A DNA stretch of 64,000 bases from NCBI RefSeq assembly GCF_036898095.1, contig NC_090729.1:67117274-67181273 (forward strand), read 5' to 3'. Made by a program: the position numbers and the translations under genes. Below, piece by piece: positions 52,108 through 63,387 of this stretch. Source of the DNA: Palaemon carinicauda (Eukaryota > Arthropoda > Malacostraca > Decapoda > Palaemonidae). The notes below the pieces were generated by a model, which saw only the letters and a program-made list of their open reading frames with translations, made no database searches and was not told the origin of the DNA. Numbering within the stretch: the first letter of the stretch is position 1; every line of letters starts with the position of its first letter.

Positions 52108-53022
52108 GTGTATTAGAGAATTAATGTATCGTGGATTTTTTCCCATTTCAAGTGCCTTCTACTCCGACTAACATTCCTGCGGTCTGGTGACCGAAGAGAC
52201 CGTGACATCTCCGTTAAATGTCACTACCAGTGGCATTACAATGACCTGGCTTCCCGTCCCCCCTGGCAGGGGAGTTCTAATTGGACAAGAGGAACATCTT
52301 GAAGTAACCTGGCGAAGATAGACTCACCTAGATGAAGAGATCGTCCCGGTCTCGAAGACAGATCAGAAGGGTAAATATTTGTGTAGGAACAAATTTTATA
52401 ACATTAGGTGAGTGTATATTAGGTAGTATGTATATTAACTATAATAAACCCTGGAAATAGGATCAATAAAGCAATAACAGCAATTTATTTTCATATGAAA
52501 AATAGGAGCAAAATCAGATGCATATGGTAAATAACATAAATATTTTATTTGAAAATTCCATGGAAATATGGAAAATTATGTACAATAATAATATTGGATA
52601 ATAGACATAGATTTTCAGTAAGACGGTGATGTAGAATCTGAAAGGGAAATATTTTGCTCCCTCAGACCCCTACCCCCACCTTATCCCTTTGTGTTGGCTT
52701 GCCTTCACACCCCTGTCCACTGTCCTACAATTCCTCCCTTGGGGAGAGTTGTAGGTTAAGGTCAAAATCCGTTTTTTGGGCTCAAGCCGTGTCGTCCTGA
52801 TGGAAGTGTACTAGAGATTTAATGTGTCGTGTATTTTTCCCATTTCAAGTGCCTTCTACTCCGACTAACATTCCTGCGGTCTGGTGACCGAAGAGACCAT
52901 GACATCTTTCATATGAAAATAAATTGCTGTTATTGTTTTATTGATCCTATTTCCAGGGTTTATTATAGTTAATATACCTGCTACCTAATATACACTCACC
53001 TAATGTTATAAAATTTGTTCCT
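52064..53022. repeat. Compound rearrangement: direct duplication plus 116-bp inverted repeat and inverted leader fragment
   Basis: Three overlapping relations are visible. (1) 52064-52210 is repeated directly at 52762-52907 (from TCAAAATC, through ACTAACATTCCTGCGGTCTG, to GACATCT). (2) 52385-52500 is repeated inverted at 52907-53022 with only a few mismatches. (3) 52662-52760 is an inverted copy of 59139-59247, part of the leader of the same element (for example TTGTGTTGGCTTGCCTTCAC). This pattern suggests strand switching during reverse transcription or repair. Confidence 0.85.
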
Positions 53023-53213
53023 TTAAAATCATTATACACTTCATGTCCAAGAACATGTGGCACACGTGTAAGAATCTATGTCACTTCAACTTGATGAAGA
53101 ACAGTCTATTAGTGACACTAGGTGTCCCTTGAAATCACTATGTATAACACTAGGGTCAACACAGGCACCCGTTTGAGTTAAAGTCCCGAAAAAACTCACT
53201 GTTCTACGCAGCA

Positions 53214-54435
53214 CTAAACAGCCGGTTTCATCACGCTACCTGATGCCACCACGAATCTCTTTACTTTATGCACCTACTTCGCATAGTGTTTGAAGAATAC
53301 TCTAGGTGACCTCCAGCCTATGAAGGATCGGAGGCTTTCAAAATCCATTCCTTGGAAAAAGTTCAGGGAAGAGGCGACTTTCCTAGGATCATGACCTGCT
53401 GGTGTACTGTCAAGATCCGCTCTGCGAATAAAGTAGGTGATTTTCGCTCTTAGTTGTTTTAGTGACAGGTCACTACCCGAAGTTTCTCCTTTAAAGAGTT
53501 GTCCTCCGCCAAAGTCTGAAGTTCTTTGAAGATAGACAGACCTTAAGACTCTCCACTGGGCATAGAGAGACATCTTCATTCAGGGGGCAGATTCTCCAAG
53601 GGCCCCATCTTTTGGTGGGAAGTTCATTTTTAGCGAGAAATGTGGGGTCAGGGAAGAGGGTAAGTTCCCCCGTATCGGTGAACTGTATCTGGCCCTCTTC
53701 TCTTGATAATACCACTATTTCACTGACTCGGGCTCCCGAGGCAAAAGCAAAAAGGAAGATCACTTTTTGAGTCAAGTCTTTCAGAGGGCAAGATTATTTG
53801 TCCAAGTTAGAGGCAAAATGGAGCACCTTATCCAGGGACCAGGTGATGGGTCTCGGTGGAGGTGCTGGACGAAGTCTAGCACACGCCTTCGAGAGTTTAT
53901 TGAAGATTTTGCTGGATAAATCTATCTGGAAGGCGTACAGAAGTGGTCTAGTCAAGGCCGATTTGCAGGTGGAAATCGTATTGGCTGCTAAGCCTTGTTC
54001 GTGAAGGTGAATAAAGAAGGACATGCAAAAATCTATGGAGATTTCCGTAGGGTTTTTTGCCTTGACGAAAGATACCCACTTCTTCCAGGATGATTCATAT
54101 TGCCTTCTAGTAGACTCTGTTTTGTATTCCTCTAGGAAGTCCAAACTTTTCTTCGAGATCTCAAACCTTTTCTTTACGGCTAGGGAGAGAAAATCATGAG
54201 ATGACGGTCCTTGACTTTCTTTGATGAAGCGAAGACAGTCGACTTCTGCACCTGCTGGGAGAGAACTGGGCCTGGCAGGGGGATCAGCTTGGGCTGTAGC
54301 TCCAGGACTAGGGGGAACCACTTGCTCTGGGGCCACTTGGGAGCCACTAGGGCTACTGTCCCTTTGAAGGTTCTCAGTTTGGAGAGGACTTTCAGCAGAA
54401 GGTTGGGTGGAGGGAACAGGTAAATCTTGGACCAT
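53214..54435 (-). pseudogene. Broken tyrosine recombinase, element E
   Basis: EVDCLRFIKESQ, FLEEYKTESTRRQYESSW and NTISTCKSALTRP lie in 53794-54435. SGARVSEIVVLSR begins the next open piece (53491-53775) after a stop near 53792. HDPRKVASSL and FFKHYAK lie in 53274-53579, after a frame change near 53540. A TAG at 53274-53276 replaces the Gln after HYAK, and the family stop is at 53214-53216. Catalytic Arg, His, Arg and Tyr remain readable, but the gene is not translatable. Confidence 0.87.
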
Positions 54436-55972
54436 CTGTTCCAGTCCAGGGACATGGCGTCCACTGCTTCCGCTTTGGGGTCCTCATAAGGGGTCACATA
54501 TTGAGGAAGTTGCTTGTTGTCGCTCGTCGCGAACAGGTGTATCTGTAGTTCCGGGACTTGATGAGAGATGAATGAGAATGATCTTGCGTCTAGGGACCAT
54601 TCCGACTCTATGGGGCTTGTCCTTGATAGAGCGTCTGCCGTCACATTGCGGAATCCTTGTAGGTGAACTGCAGATAGGTGCCACTTCTTCCTGTCCGCTA
54701 GGCGGAAGATGGGTAATAGCACCTGATTTATGTGGGGCGATCTCGAGCCCTGACGGTTGAGACATCTGACTACTACCGAGCTGTTCGGAGTTAGACGGAT
54801 GTGTATCGAGGGACGCGGGGATAATTTTTTCACGGCGAGAAGAACCACCATGGCTTCCATGATGTTGATATGAAACGTCTTGAATAGGGGATGCCATGTT
54901 CCTTGAACTTGCCATTGATGGGAGTGACCCCCCAAACCCTCCAGAGAAGCGTCCGTATGGATGTTGAGGGATGGAGGCGGTGGATGGAGAGGGATGGATC
55001 TTTTCAAGGTCCTTGCTTCTGACCATGGGCTTAGAAGGGAGCGAAGCCTGTTCGGTACGGGTCTCTTGAGATATCTTCGAGCAACAGATGCGTTTCGTCT
55101 CCAGACTCCTGAGGCATCCTTTAGCTGTGCTCGTTGCACTGGGTTTGTCACTGAGGTGAACTATAGGGAGCCGAGAACTTGCTCCTGCTGTCGTCTTGAG
55201 ATTTGTTTGGATTTGAGAAGTCTTCTAACAGACCCTGCTATTTCTTTCCTTTTCTTCAGTGGGATGGAAAGGCGGTGTGACTGAAGATCCCGATGGATTC
55301 CTAACCATTGGAACTTCTGAGCTGGAGCAAGGCGAAACTTCTTTGTTTTATTTTGAAACCCTGATGTTCCAGGAACTGGGTCACTTTGCTGCAAGCTCAA
55401 AAATTCATCGGGCAATGTCGACCAGACCAGCCAGTCGTCGAGGTAGGCCATCACTTGGATGCCCTGAAGGCGTAGCTGGTGGACGATTGTCTGCTAGCTT
55501 GATGAAGATTCTCGGAGCCACGTTGAGCCCGAAGGGCATGGCTCTGAAGGCGTAGCTTCTTTGTTGGAGTCAGAATCCTAGTTATGAGGAAGCGTGGTGT
55601 TTCATTGGGATGTGCCAGTAGGCATCCGCCAGGTCTATTGAGACTGTGTAGGCCTTGTGAGGCAGTAGGGCTCTTATTTGTTGAAGGGTCAGCATCTTGA
55701 ATTTGTTGTTTGCAATGAACTTGTGTAGGGGGGACAAGTCGAGAATGACTCTGAGTTTGTCTGAGTCCTTCTTTGGAACACAAAATAGTCTTCCTTGGAA
55801 CCTGGTGGACTTTACCCTCTTGATCACCTTCTTGTTCAAGAGTTCCAGGACATATTCTTCTAAGATGGGGGTTGAAGGCTGGAAGAATTGGTTGAAAGTT
55901 GGCATTGGTTGCGTCCAGCTCCAACCTAGTCCCTTCTTGATGATGCTGTGTACTCAAGGATTGAAGGTCCAA
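54180..55972 (-). pseudogene. Broken RT/RNase H/methyltransferase-like ORF, element E
   Basis: The RT N-part is open at 55582-55905 (VPKKDSDKLRVILDLSPLHK, VSIDLADAYWHIPM). The middle is at 55161-55454 (AYLDDWLVW, FQWLGIHRD). RNase H and the tail lie at 54180-55151 (HTDASLEGLG, NVTADALSR, DAMSLDW, YLFPPPN). Breaks: a small deletion around 55480-55500 in the FTKLAD region, a stop near 55580, and frame changes near 55340 and 55155. The alternate frame linked to YR is open at 55451-55972 and 54484-55026. Confidence 0.87.
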
Positions 55973-56014
55973 CGATCCTGAAAGCGGCGGAGTCTTCCTC
56001 CCACCAGAAACACT

Positions 56015-57931
56015 TCATTGCTTCTGGTTTCCCGAGGGTTTGCCACCTCGGCCGCTAGCTCCCCTTCCTCCTCTGCCCCTGGAGGGACGGTGAGAGGAAT
56101 CTCTGCTGGAACCTCTACCTATGGGACGAAAGGTAGTGGATGGTCGTTCTTAGGCAGGGGTGAAGACCGGTGATTGGGATATCACCGGCTGGGTGACCAA
56201 CTGAAAGGTCTGTTGTGGTTGTGCAACCACTTAGGGAGTAGCGGGAGCCGGAAACTGGCGTTTGGGTTGACGCTGCTGGGGTCGTGGTTTGGAGGATTTC
56301 CTCTTAGGTTAAGGGCCTTCTTCCTGAGAGGATTTCCTCTTGCGGGACATGCCCCATTTGTTGAGAAGGTTCCGATTCTCAGTGGCGGCTTTGTCCACGA
56401 TCTCTTTCACCAGAGCTGTTGGGAAGAGATGCTTGCCCCAGATGTTGGAGGAGATTAGCTTCCGGGGTTCGTGTTTCACTGCCGCGTTGGCAAACACAAA
56501 TTCTCTGCAGGTTCTCCGGGCCTTGATGAAGCTGTACAAGTCCTTCATCACGGTCACTAAGTGGGTCTTCGCGAGAACCATATACAAATCTGGGACCCTA
56601 ACGTCCCCGGCCATAACCTCCAGCTGAATTTGGTGAGACAGAGAGGCGGCTAGTCTCTACTTGGTCTCCTGCAACCGAAGAGGAAGGTGGTCGTTCAGCT
56701 TTGGAAGATCCTCATTGAACTGACGGCCAGCCTCGTAAGGTTCCAGTTTCCCGACCGTAAAAGTGAACTGGATATCTTTCCAGAATCTGTCGTCGGGGGA
56801 TTGGGCGAGGGAGAGAGGCCTACACTCCTCTAAGGTAGGGCAGGGCTTTCCTTCCTCCACCGCCTTCATGACCGCATGGAAGGCCTTTTCAACAAAGAGA
56901 AAGGTCGCAGTAGGGGGAACAAGAAAGGACGGGTGCTTTTTGCTTAATGCTGGCATTTTAGAGTTGGTAAAACCACGACTCTTGAGGCACTCTGCCAGCA
57001 TGGCTTAGGCTTTCGAGTGATCGAATAAGATCACTTCTTTGGGTTCGGTCTCTTCCTAGGAGGCCGGTTTAGACCTGAGCCGGACGTAACAGTCCTGGTA
57101 AGCCTCAAAGCTGGGGAAGAACTCCACCTCTTCCAAGAGGATGGACCCAAGCCGATCGTTGATAAAGATTTTGCCAGTTGTAATTGGCATATGCTCGGCG
57201 TACCTCCAGGGGTTAGACTCCGAGCAGGGAGGAAGATCCTTAACTGAAATCTTTTTCGGTTGCTTCAATCCCATAAAATGACGTTTGAGCTCCTCTTGAT
57301 TCTTTCGGAGCCTTTCGTCCATCAGTGCCACCAGCAACTGGATGGCATCTCCAGTGGCTGGTAGTACGGGCAGCGAGGTGGCTGAGGTAGAGGGGACTGG
57401 CTCCTCGACCAAAACGGGGGTTACTGGAGGTGTTTGGGCGACCTCGTCCTCCGAATCAGGGAACTCCACCTGATCCTCTTCATCCTCTAGATCCTCACCC
57501 ATGAGGGTCCTCTCGGTGTTGTCGGAGACTTCCGACATCTTTTCCTCTTCGTCGAGATGACACTTTCGGAGTGTAGCCGAAATGTCGGGTACAACAGTAA
57601 GTTGGACGAAGGGGATCTGATCCTGGCGGATCACAGAGTCCGACAGTGCTTTAGGGAAAAGCAAGGCCCTCATCTTCTCGTTAGGGAGATAAGGCCCGGT
57701 GGCGTTTTTCTGGAAACCGCGCACCCACTTGCGCAATTTCTCTCGAGCATTGCCCCTCCGCGGATGGAGGGTTGTCAAACGCCTCATCAAGGAGGCCTTT
57801 GCAGGTTGAGCAGGACTGTGGATCCCAATATTTAAGGTTGTCCTTTTTCGCTGCACAGGGGACGTGGGTCCGGCATGCCTTATGCCCATAAAAGTCCGGG
57901 TGGCGAACTCCGCAGAAGGAGCTCTCACACT
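56015..57931 (-). pseudogene. Broken DIRS-like gag, element E, lacking the acceptor site
   Basis: Cys/His module near 57800-57925 (GHKACRTHVPCAAKK, a conserved YWDPQSC block), WVRGFQKNATGPY, acidic linker and central domain (FTVGKLEPYEAGRQFNEDLP). Stops at 57056-57058, just after 57001 and near 56655, plus one near 56308, and a frame change near 57765. It ends at TGA 56015-56017 in the same context as D (CAATGAAGTG). Upstream of about 57932 the sequence departs from the other copies, so the pyrimidine/ACAG site and the first Gag residues are missing. Confidence 0.83.
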
Positions 57932-60336
57932 TCAGTTATGGCTTACATTACTCTTAAATTAAGATTCACTAATCTGTAGCATCGGGTTTTATGTGCGCTC
58001 AGGATAGGTGAGCTAGAACGGAAGTAGGCAGACACATACTTGTGAGTCCCGTCCAGCCAGTTACCATGACCTTTTCTGCCAACAATACCATAGGTCCTGA
58101 GGTTCTCGGGGAGGGAATGGTACCCCTATGGGGGAGCCAAACTTAGGGTTCCTTATAAAGGAATTGTCTACAGATTGGAGAGGGTCTGAAATCATTCAGA
58201 ACCTAGAGAAAAGAAGGGGGAAAATAGGATAAAACCCCCTTATATTTGGGTAGATCCCGGCAAGAGACTGCACTGAGATGCACAGAGTATACTGGAAATA
58301 TTGTACTATACAACCGTACACCCCAGCCACTATCTTTAAGGTAAGAAATACCAAGGAAGAGCAGTCTGGCTATACGGCTGTATTAGGTCGACTGCCGGCA
58401 CGGGGCCGGCAGCCGGGGGGAGGGATGCTTGTCCATGGAAGCCGCCGGAGCGTCGCCGGTAAGTCGGCGTCAATCCGGATGCCGGTCCGGCCGGGTGAAT
58501 CCATCTAAAGCTACACACTGAACAGCAGAGAGGTAGGAGACACCTATAAGGGTGACCGCCGGCACGGCAACAGGTCGCCGACAGGGCAGTGGCCTCCGGC
58601 AGCCGGCAGGCTGTTGGCGTTGGTGAACCTAACTGGGTACATAAGATGGAGGGTTGTCTGAGATGTCGGCGGCAGCGGCGGCAACGGGCGGCGGCCACCG
58701 GCAGCCGGCAGGTTGTCGCCTTAGGTAATCCTCAGAGAGGAACATCCTATGAAGTAGGAAGGTCACATGGGGTGCCAGCGGCTAACGCCGGCAGGCAGGG
58801 GCGGCAGTGGACCGGCACCATGATAGAAGAGAGAAAGATAAGTAGGGAGTGGGGAAGGGTAATGTCCGATACCCGACCGACTTCCCTCCGGAAGGAGTGC
58901 TCTCATGATAGGAGGGTATATGTGCTCTCATGATAGGAGGGTATATGCCTATCACCCGGCGGAAGGGGGGGTGGGGCGGCAGACGGCTGGATGCCTATGG
59001 TAATCCAAGCGAGGATCAGAGGACACCCACAAGGGGGAGAGGGTGATCTTCCGCTTGCAGGCCGGCTGCCAACACTACTCTATAATTCGACTATGACGAG
59101 GAAGTGTAGCAGAGTGGCCAGCCAAGCAGGAGAGCACAGCTTAACCTACAACTCTCCCCAACTGAATAATTGTAGGACAGCGGACAGGGTTGTGAAGGCA
59201 AGCCAACACAAAGGGATAGAGTGGCGGTAGGGGTCTGAGGGAGCAGAAGGGGTCGCAACCCTAAAGCTCCAAAGGAGTGGAGGAATCTGTTAGATGCTAT
59301 ACTACCCAGGTAGGAGAGAAACGCTCTCCAACCCTAGGGTAGTTAGCTCAGAGTAGGCACAGCACTGGTGTACTGTCCTAAACTCTAATAAAACCGAATC
59401 CCCAAAAGCCTAACCTAAACCAAGAGAGCTTTTCCTAGATTGGGGAGGGCTGGGAAGACATATCGCTAGGCCACAGGAGGAAGGGACGTGCCCCAACCAA
59501 GAGCAATCTAGGGGGAAGGGCAGGGCCCTTCCACCTTCAGTCTCAGTCGATACCTAAAGGTGAATGCGTTCCCTAAGGGTACTCTGGGGTTCTGTCCGAG
59601 GTACCCCCATATACTATGGTAGGGAAGAAGGAAGAACGATATAGCCTAACCTACCCGAAAATTATTCCAGGTAAGGGGGCTAAGATATAGCAAAGCTACC
59701 CAGAGGGAGGTTACCCGAAGGTAAAAGGGGAGATAAGGAAGCATACAAGGGCCCCAACGTTGGGTTAGGGGATGTGACATGGATGAACCAGGCACGGTCC
59801 CTTGTATGGTCCCTAGAAGGCGAAAGATATGTGCAACACTGAATCTTGTATATGTTTAAAAATGCCTATATCTTCATTAACATTAACTCTAGGAACACTT
59901 ATTATATCATGCAGAAGTAAACATGAGCACTAGGCTAGGCTAAAAGTCTAGTATGGGGTCGGCTAACTAACAGCGCCGAAGAATACCATCAGCATAATAT
60001 AACTAATTCCTAGCAATGAAGAATAAATAACTAATGATATTTAATTATTTATAAGGCTATGAAGGCTGTTCTGGCTAACTAAATAAAGCATGTGAGGCGA
60101 ACAGCGGCGTCATAAAATGGTGCCTCCGGGCAAGGCACAGCTCCGCCACAAAACACAAGATTCTAGCGTGAAAAAATGTTACTTTACGGCCAGAGCTTAT
60201 TTAAACAATACAAGAACCTGGTACTCAACTTTCCAGAAGAAGGCGAGGCAGAAGGTTGAGATATGGCGAAGGATGCACAAGATAATCGGCGATCACTGGG
60301 AAAAAACAAACCAATGTTGGAAGCTACCAGAAAAGG
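57932..60336 (-). promoter_or_regulatory. 5' leader of element E
   Basis: No gene. GCCGGC/GCCGGCAG-rich tract at about 58380-58830. A 25-bp tandem duplication lies at 58897-58946. Part of this leader (59139-59247) was copied in inverted form into the 3' region of the same element. Confidence 0.55.
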
Positions 60337-60692
60337 AATGAGGACGGACGTGACGTCACACAGTATGGCGGACGGTTTGTTTACGTTGCGAGTACCGTAA
60401 CAGTAACGAAGGAAGGGTAACTTTGGAATGGCTCTTCAGTTACCTCGCCACCTTTCCCCCTCGAAGCGTAAACGCTATGTGGGGTGCAGATAGCCATGTG
60501 GCGTGTTAATGCATGCGTCCCCTGTTGATATACGATATCCTAGAGGGAAACCTTTAGGGTACTCGCACCAGAAGTTAGAATTCTGTGAAACCTTTAGTTT
60601 AATTCTCTTGGAATATTTATGGTAGTCATATATACCCAAAGGAAGCTACTGAAGGAACCTTCCATCAGGACGACATGGCTTGAGTCCAAAAA
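60337..60692 (-). repeat. Left inverted terminal repeat of element E
   Basis: Inverted partner of 51585-51931; TGACGTCA at 60351-60358. The terminus is GGCTTGAGTCCAAAAA. Confidence 0.9.
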
Positions 60693-61430
60693 TATATATA
60701 CAGTATATATATCCTACGATAGTGGGGAAACCCCAGTGGGAATTCGGGGTTTTGGGTGAGGAAAACATATTGGGAAACGATATATAATGGTAAAACAAGC
60801 CTTTTCTTCTCCATACATTACCTTCTGGGATGTATAATAAACGGAGATAAGACAAATCAGTATAACTGGATAAACTTTGGAGGCGCCGTTGCAAAGGCTA
60901 TGGCTCATGAAAAAATATGGTAACAAGATCTGTCAACGTGTGATGTAGAACTGTAGCAATGTTAACGTATCATGCTAACATTAGCAGTGTTTCCATTTAT
61001 TTTTTCTCATTCTACTTGGCGGTTGTAGTCGCTCTCATTTGTTCGTTTGTAGATAGCACCTTTCGACCTTCTGCGCAAAACCCCGCCTCCCTTCGCAGAG
61101 ATTCCACCTCCTATTCGACTTCTTCACACCCTATTCAAGTCTATTACTTGATCCAGTTCAACTATGCCATTCCTTTTATGTAATATCTTCGTATACATAT
61201 TACGATTGACCCCAATATTACAAGTTTTATTATCCGATACCTTATAAAATACCCCCCTTTTTATATTCCCATTAAATATTATTTATCATACATTCCATTT
61301 GATCTTCCTATATTACTTTTATTCATTTTGTTATTACCCTGTCACACCCCAATCTCACATAAATACTTCTCTGGACAAGTTTCCCATTCTAGTTCATTCA
61401 TGTTTACCATCTAGACTCCGTTGTTTTTCC
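60693..61430. other. Spacer, no gene seen
   Basis: Begins with a short TA-rich stretch (60693-60712), then unique AT-rich sequence with no recognised domain. It leads into the promoter-like segment at 61434. Confidence 0.5.
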
Positions 61431-61433
61431 GTT

Positions 61434-61500
61434 AACCAATCACGAACCCATACATATTGAAAGTTTGTATAAGGGGGTTGGCAGTTATTATTTCCCTACC
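61434..61500 (+). promoter_or_regulatory. Candidate pol II promoter (CCAAT and TATA-like motifs)
   Basis: AACCAATCACG with CCAAT at 61436-61440, and TATAAG at 61468-61473, spaced as in a classical promoter. Transcription would start near 61498-61505, about 125-130 bases before the ATG at 61629. Motif-based inference only. Confidence 0.35.
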
Positions 61501-61628
61501 CCCTTCCCTTATCTTTTTAAGTGGTCTATACATACCCCTTCCACCAAATCCTTTTCCGTGGAAGCCTTTGTCCTAGTCAGGTGTTCGTTATTTCAAGTGA
61601 GGTTTGTTTTTTTTTTTTGTATTTTGCG

Positions 61629-61919
61629 ATGGAGGAAGTTATAGAAACTTGTAGCGGCTGCAGTATTCCATACCTAAAAGTATTTGCTAAATTTCATGGT
61701 GATTGTTTTTATACGACATCCAATGTTGATAATTTCCTTAAAGCAAACAATGTAATACTGTGCTTCAAGTGCCGTTCCTTCCTACTTTACAGGAAAGACA
61801 TTCACGAATATTACTGTAATACACAAACCAAGATATCTAAAACCAAAAAGAAACGCTGGTGTGGTTATACTGTTACTGCGTATAAGGGTACCGCAAGTTT
61901 CGTCGTTCGGGTCATAAAG
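61629..61919 (+). CDS. Candidate first coding exon of an unrecognised gene
   Basis: ATG at 61629 opens a 97-codon stretch that ends in phase 0 at AAAG followed by GTAAGT (61920-61925), a near-consensus splice donor. The predicted peptide has two Cys-x2-Cys pairs (residues 8-11 and 45-48), further Cys at 26 and 63, and a basic KTKKKR run near 69-75 that could be a nuclear localisation signal. The pattern suggests a zinc-binding protein, but I recognise no family. The frame stays open upstream to an ATG at 61521; the downstream ATG is preferred because it follows a T-rich leader and heads the Cys-rich part. No second exon was identified before DIRS element F at 62826. It could be a host gene or the first exon of an unknown transposon. 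Confidence 0.4.
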
Positions 61920-61954
61920 GTAAGTCATTCTACAAAAGTCATTATATTATGGTT

Positions 61955-62369
61955 GTGACCTGGGAATTCTAGGTTAGGTTCTGTACCCTTTTTGTATCTC
62001 TTTATATATTGTGTAAAGGGTATATGGAAAAATTCTTTAAAATACACATGATAATATTACTGTAGCATTGCTAACATTAGCAATGCCACCGTAACGTTGG
62101 TAACGCTGTGTATCATTGGTAACGTAGCTAATGTTAACGTTCGGAGTACATACGTGAGGTTTGTGACCTGGGGACTTCTAGGTTACGTTAGGTGGGTTAG
62201 TTAGGTTCTGTATATACTTTTTTGTACCTTTTTATAAATTGTGTAATGGGTATATAGAAAAATTCTTTGAATTACACATGGTAATATTACCATAGCACTG
62301 CAACCGTTAGTAATGACACCGTAACGTTGGTAATGCTGTGTATCATTGGTAACGCAGTACATACGTGAG
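61955..62369. repeat. Two-unit tandem repeat, period about 208 bp
   Basis: 61955-62162 and 62163-62369 are diverged direct copies. Each begins GTGACCTGGG, contains ACCGTAACGTTGGTAA and GTGTATCATTGGTAACG, and ends near ACATACGTGAG. It lies directly downstream of the candidate exon. Confidence 0.85.
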
Positions 62370-62688
62370 TGAAGTGACACGGAAATTGAACAAATCATTA
62401 TATTTAAACATTTTAACACAATATATATAACAATAGACATTATATTTAAACATTTTAACAGAAAATATATGTTTCCCTGTAGAAAATAACGTGATTTAAT
62501 TGGTTTTCACCTTAATTTCATCTGTAATAACAGCAACCAGTTCAGCTACTTAAAGTTGTTCGATTTGGCTGTTCTGCTGGTTTGCGGTTGAAATAAAGGT
62601 CAAATTCTGTCAAATCACGTTTTTGACAACAGGAAAACATATATTTTTTTTTGTTCGAAATCAGAATCTGTAATACAGTAAAACTTTA

Positions 62689-62690
<2 letters not shown>

Positions 62691-62780
<90 letters not shown>
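62691..62780. repeat. (TA)n microsatellite
   Basis: About 90 bp of TA, 45 bp before the terminus of DIRS element F. Confidence 0.95.
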
Positions 62781-62785
<5 letters not shown>

Positions 62786-62825
62786 CTCAATCATTGATAT
62801 TTTATGTTGGATGAAGTAATATATA

Positions 62826-63230
62826 CCGGATTTTGAGCGAAGCGAAAAATCTATTTTTGGGTGAGATAGCCATGTCGTCCTGATGGAAGGTTCCTTCAGT
62901 AGCTTCCTTTGGGTATATTTGACTACAGTAGATATTCCCATAGAATTAAACTAAAGGTTTCACAGAATTCTAACTTCCGGCGCGAGTACTCATAAGGTTT
63001 CCCTTTAGGATATCATATGATAACAGGGAACGTATGCTTGACACGCCACATAGCTATCTGCACCCCACATAGCATTTACGCTTCGAGGGGGAAGTGTGGT
63101 AAGTTATGGGAGGAGCCGTTACTAACTTCTCCTCCTCCGTTACTGTTACGGTACTCGGTGACGTCATACCGCATCCCGGTTGACGTCACCGTTGCGCGCC
63201 TTTCTCATTCCTTCCGGCATCTAGGCCAGC
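62826..63230 (-). repeat. Right inverted terminal repeat of element F
   Basis: Same layout as E (ACCTTCCTTCAGTAGC-type start, GACACGCCACATAGC, ACCCCACATAGC). It carries TGACGTCA twice (63159-63166 and 63181-63188). The partner repeat is outside the window, so the inner limit is approximate. Confidence 0.8.
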
Positions 63231-63292
63231 ATCCATGATACAATAAGACTGGGAGGGGCCTGTCAAGGCCTGAATAGAGAACAAAGGGCGGG

Positions 63293-63387
63293 TCCATCAG
63301 GATGACATGGCTATCTCATCCAAAAATAGATTTTTCGCTTCGCTCAATATACTTTTTTTGGACTCAGGCCATGTCGTCCTGATGGAA
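63293..63387 (-). repeat. Internal complementary region (ICR) of element F
   Basis: CCATCAGGATGACATGGC at one end, GCCATGTCGTCCTGATGG at the other, with the core CGCTTCGCTCAA. Confidence 0.85.
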
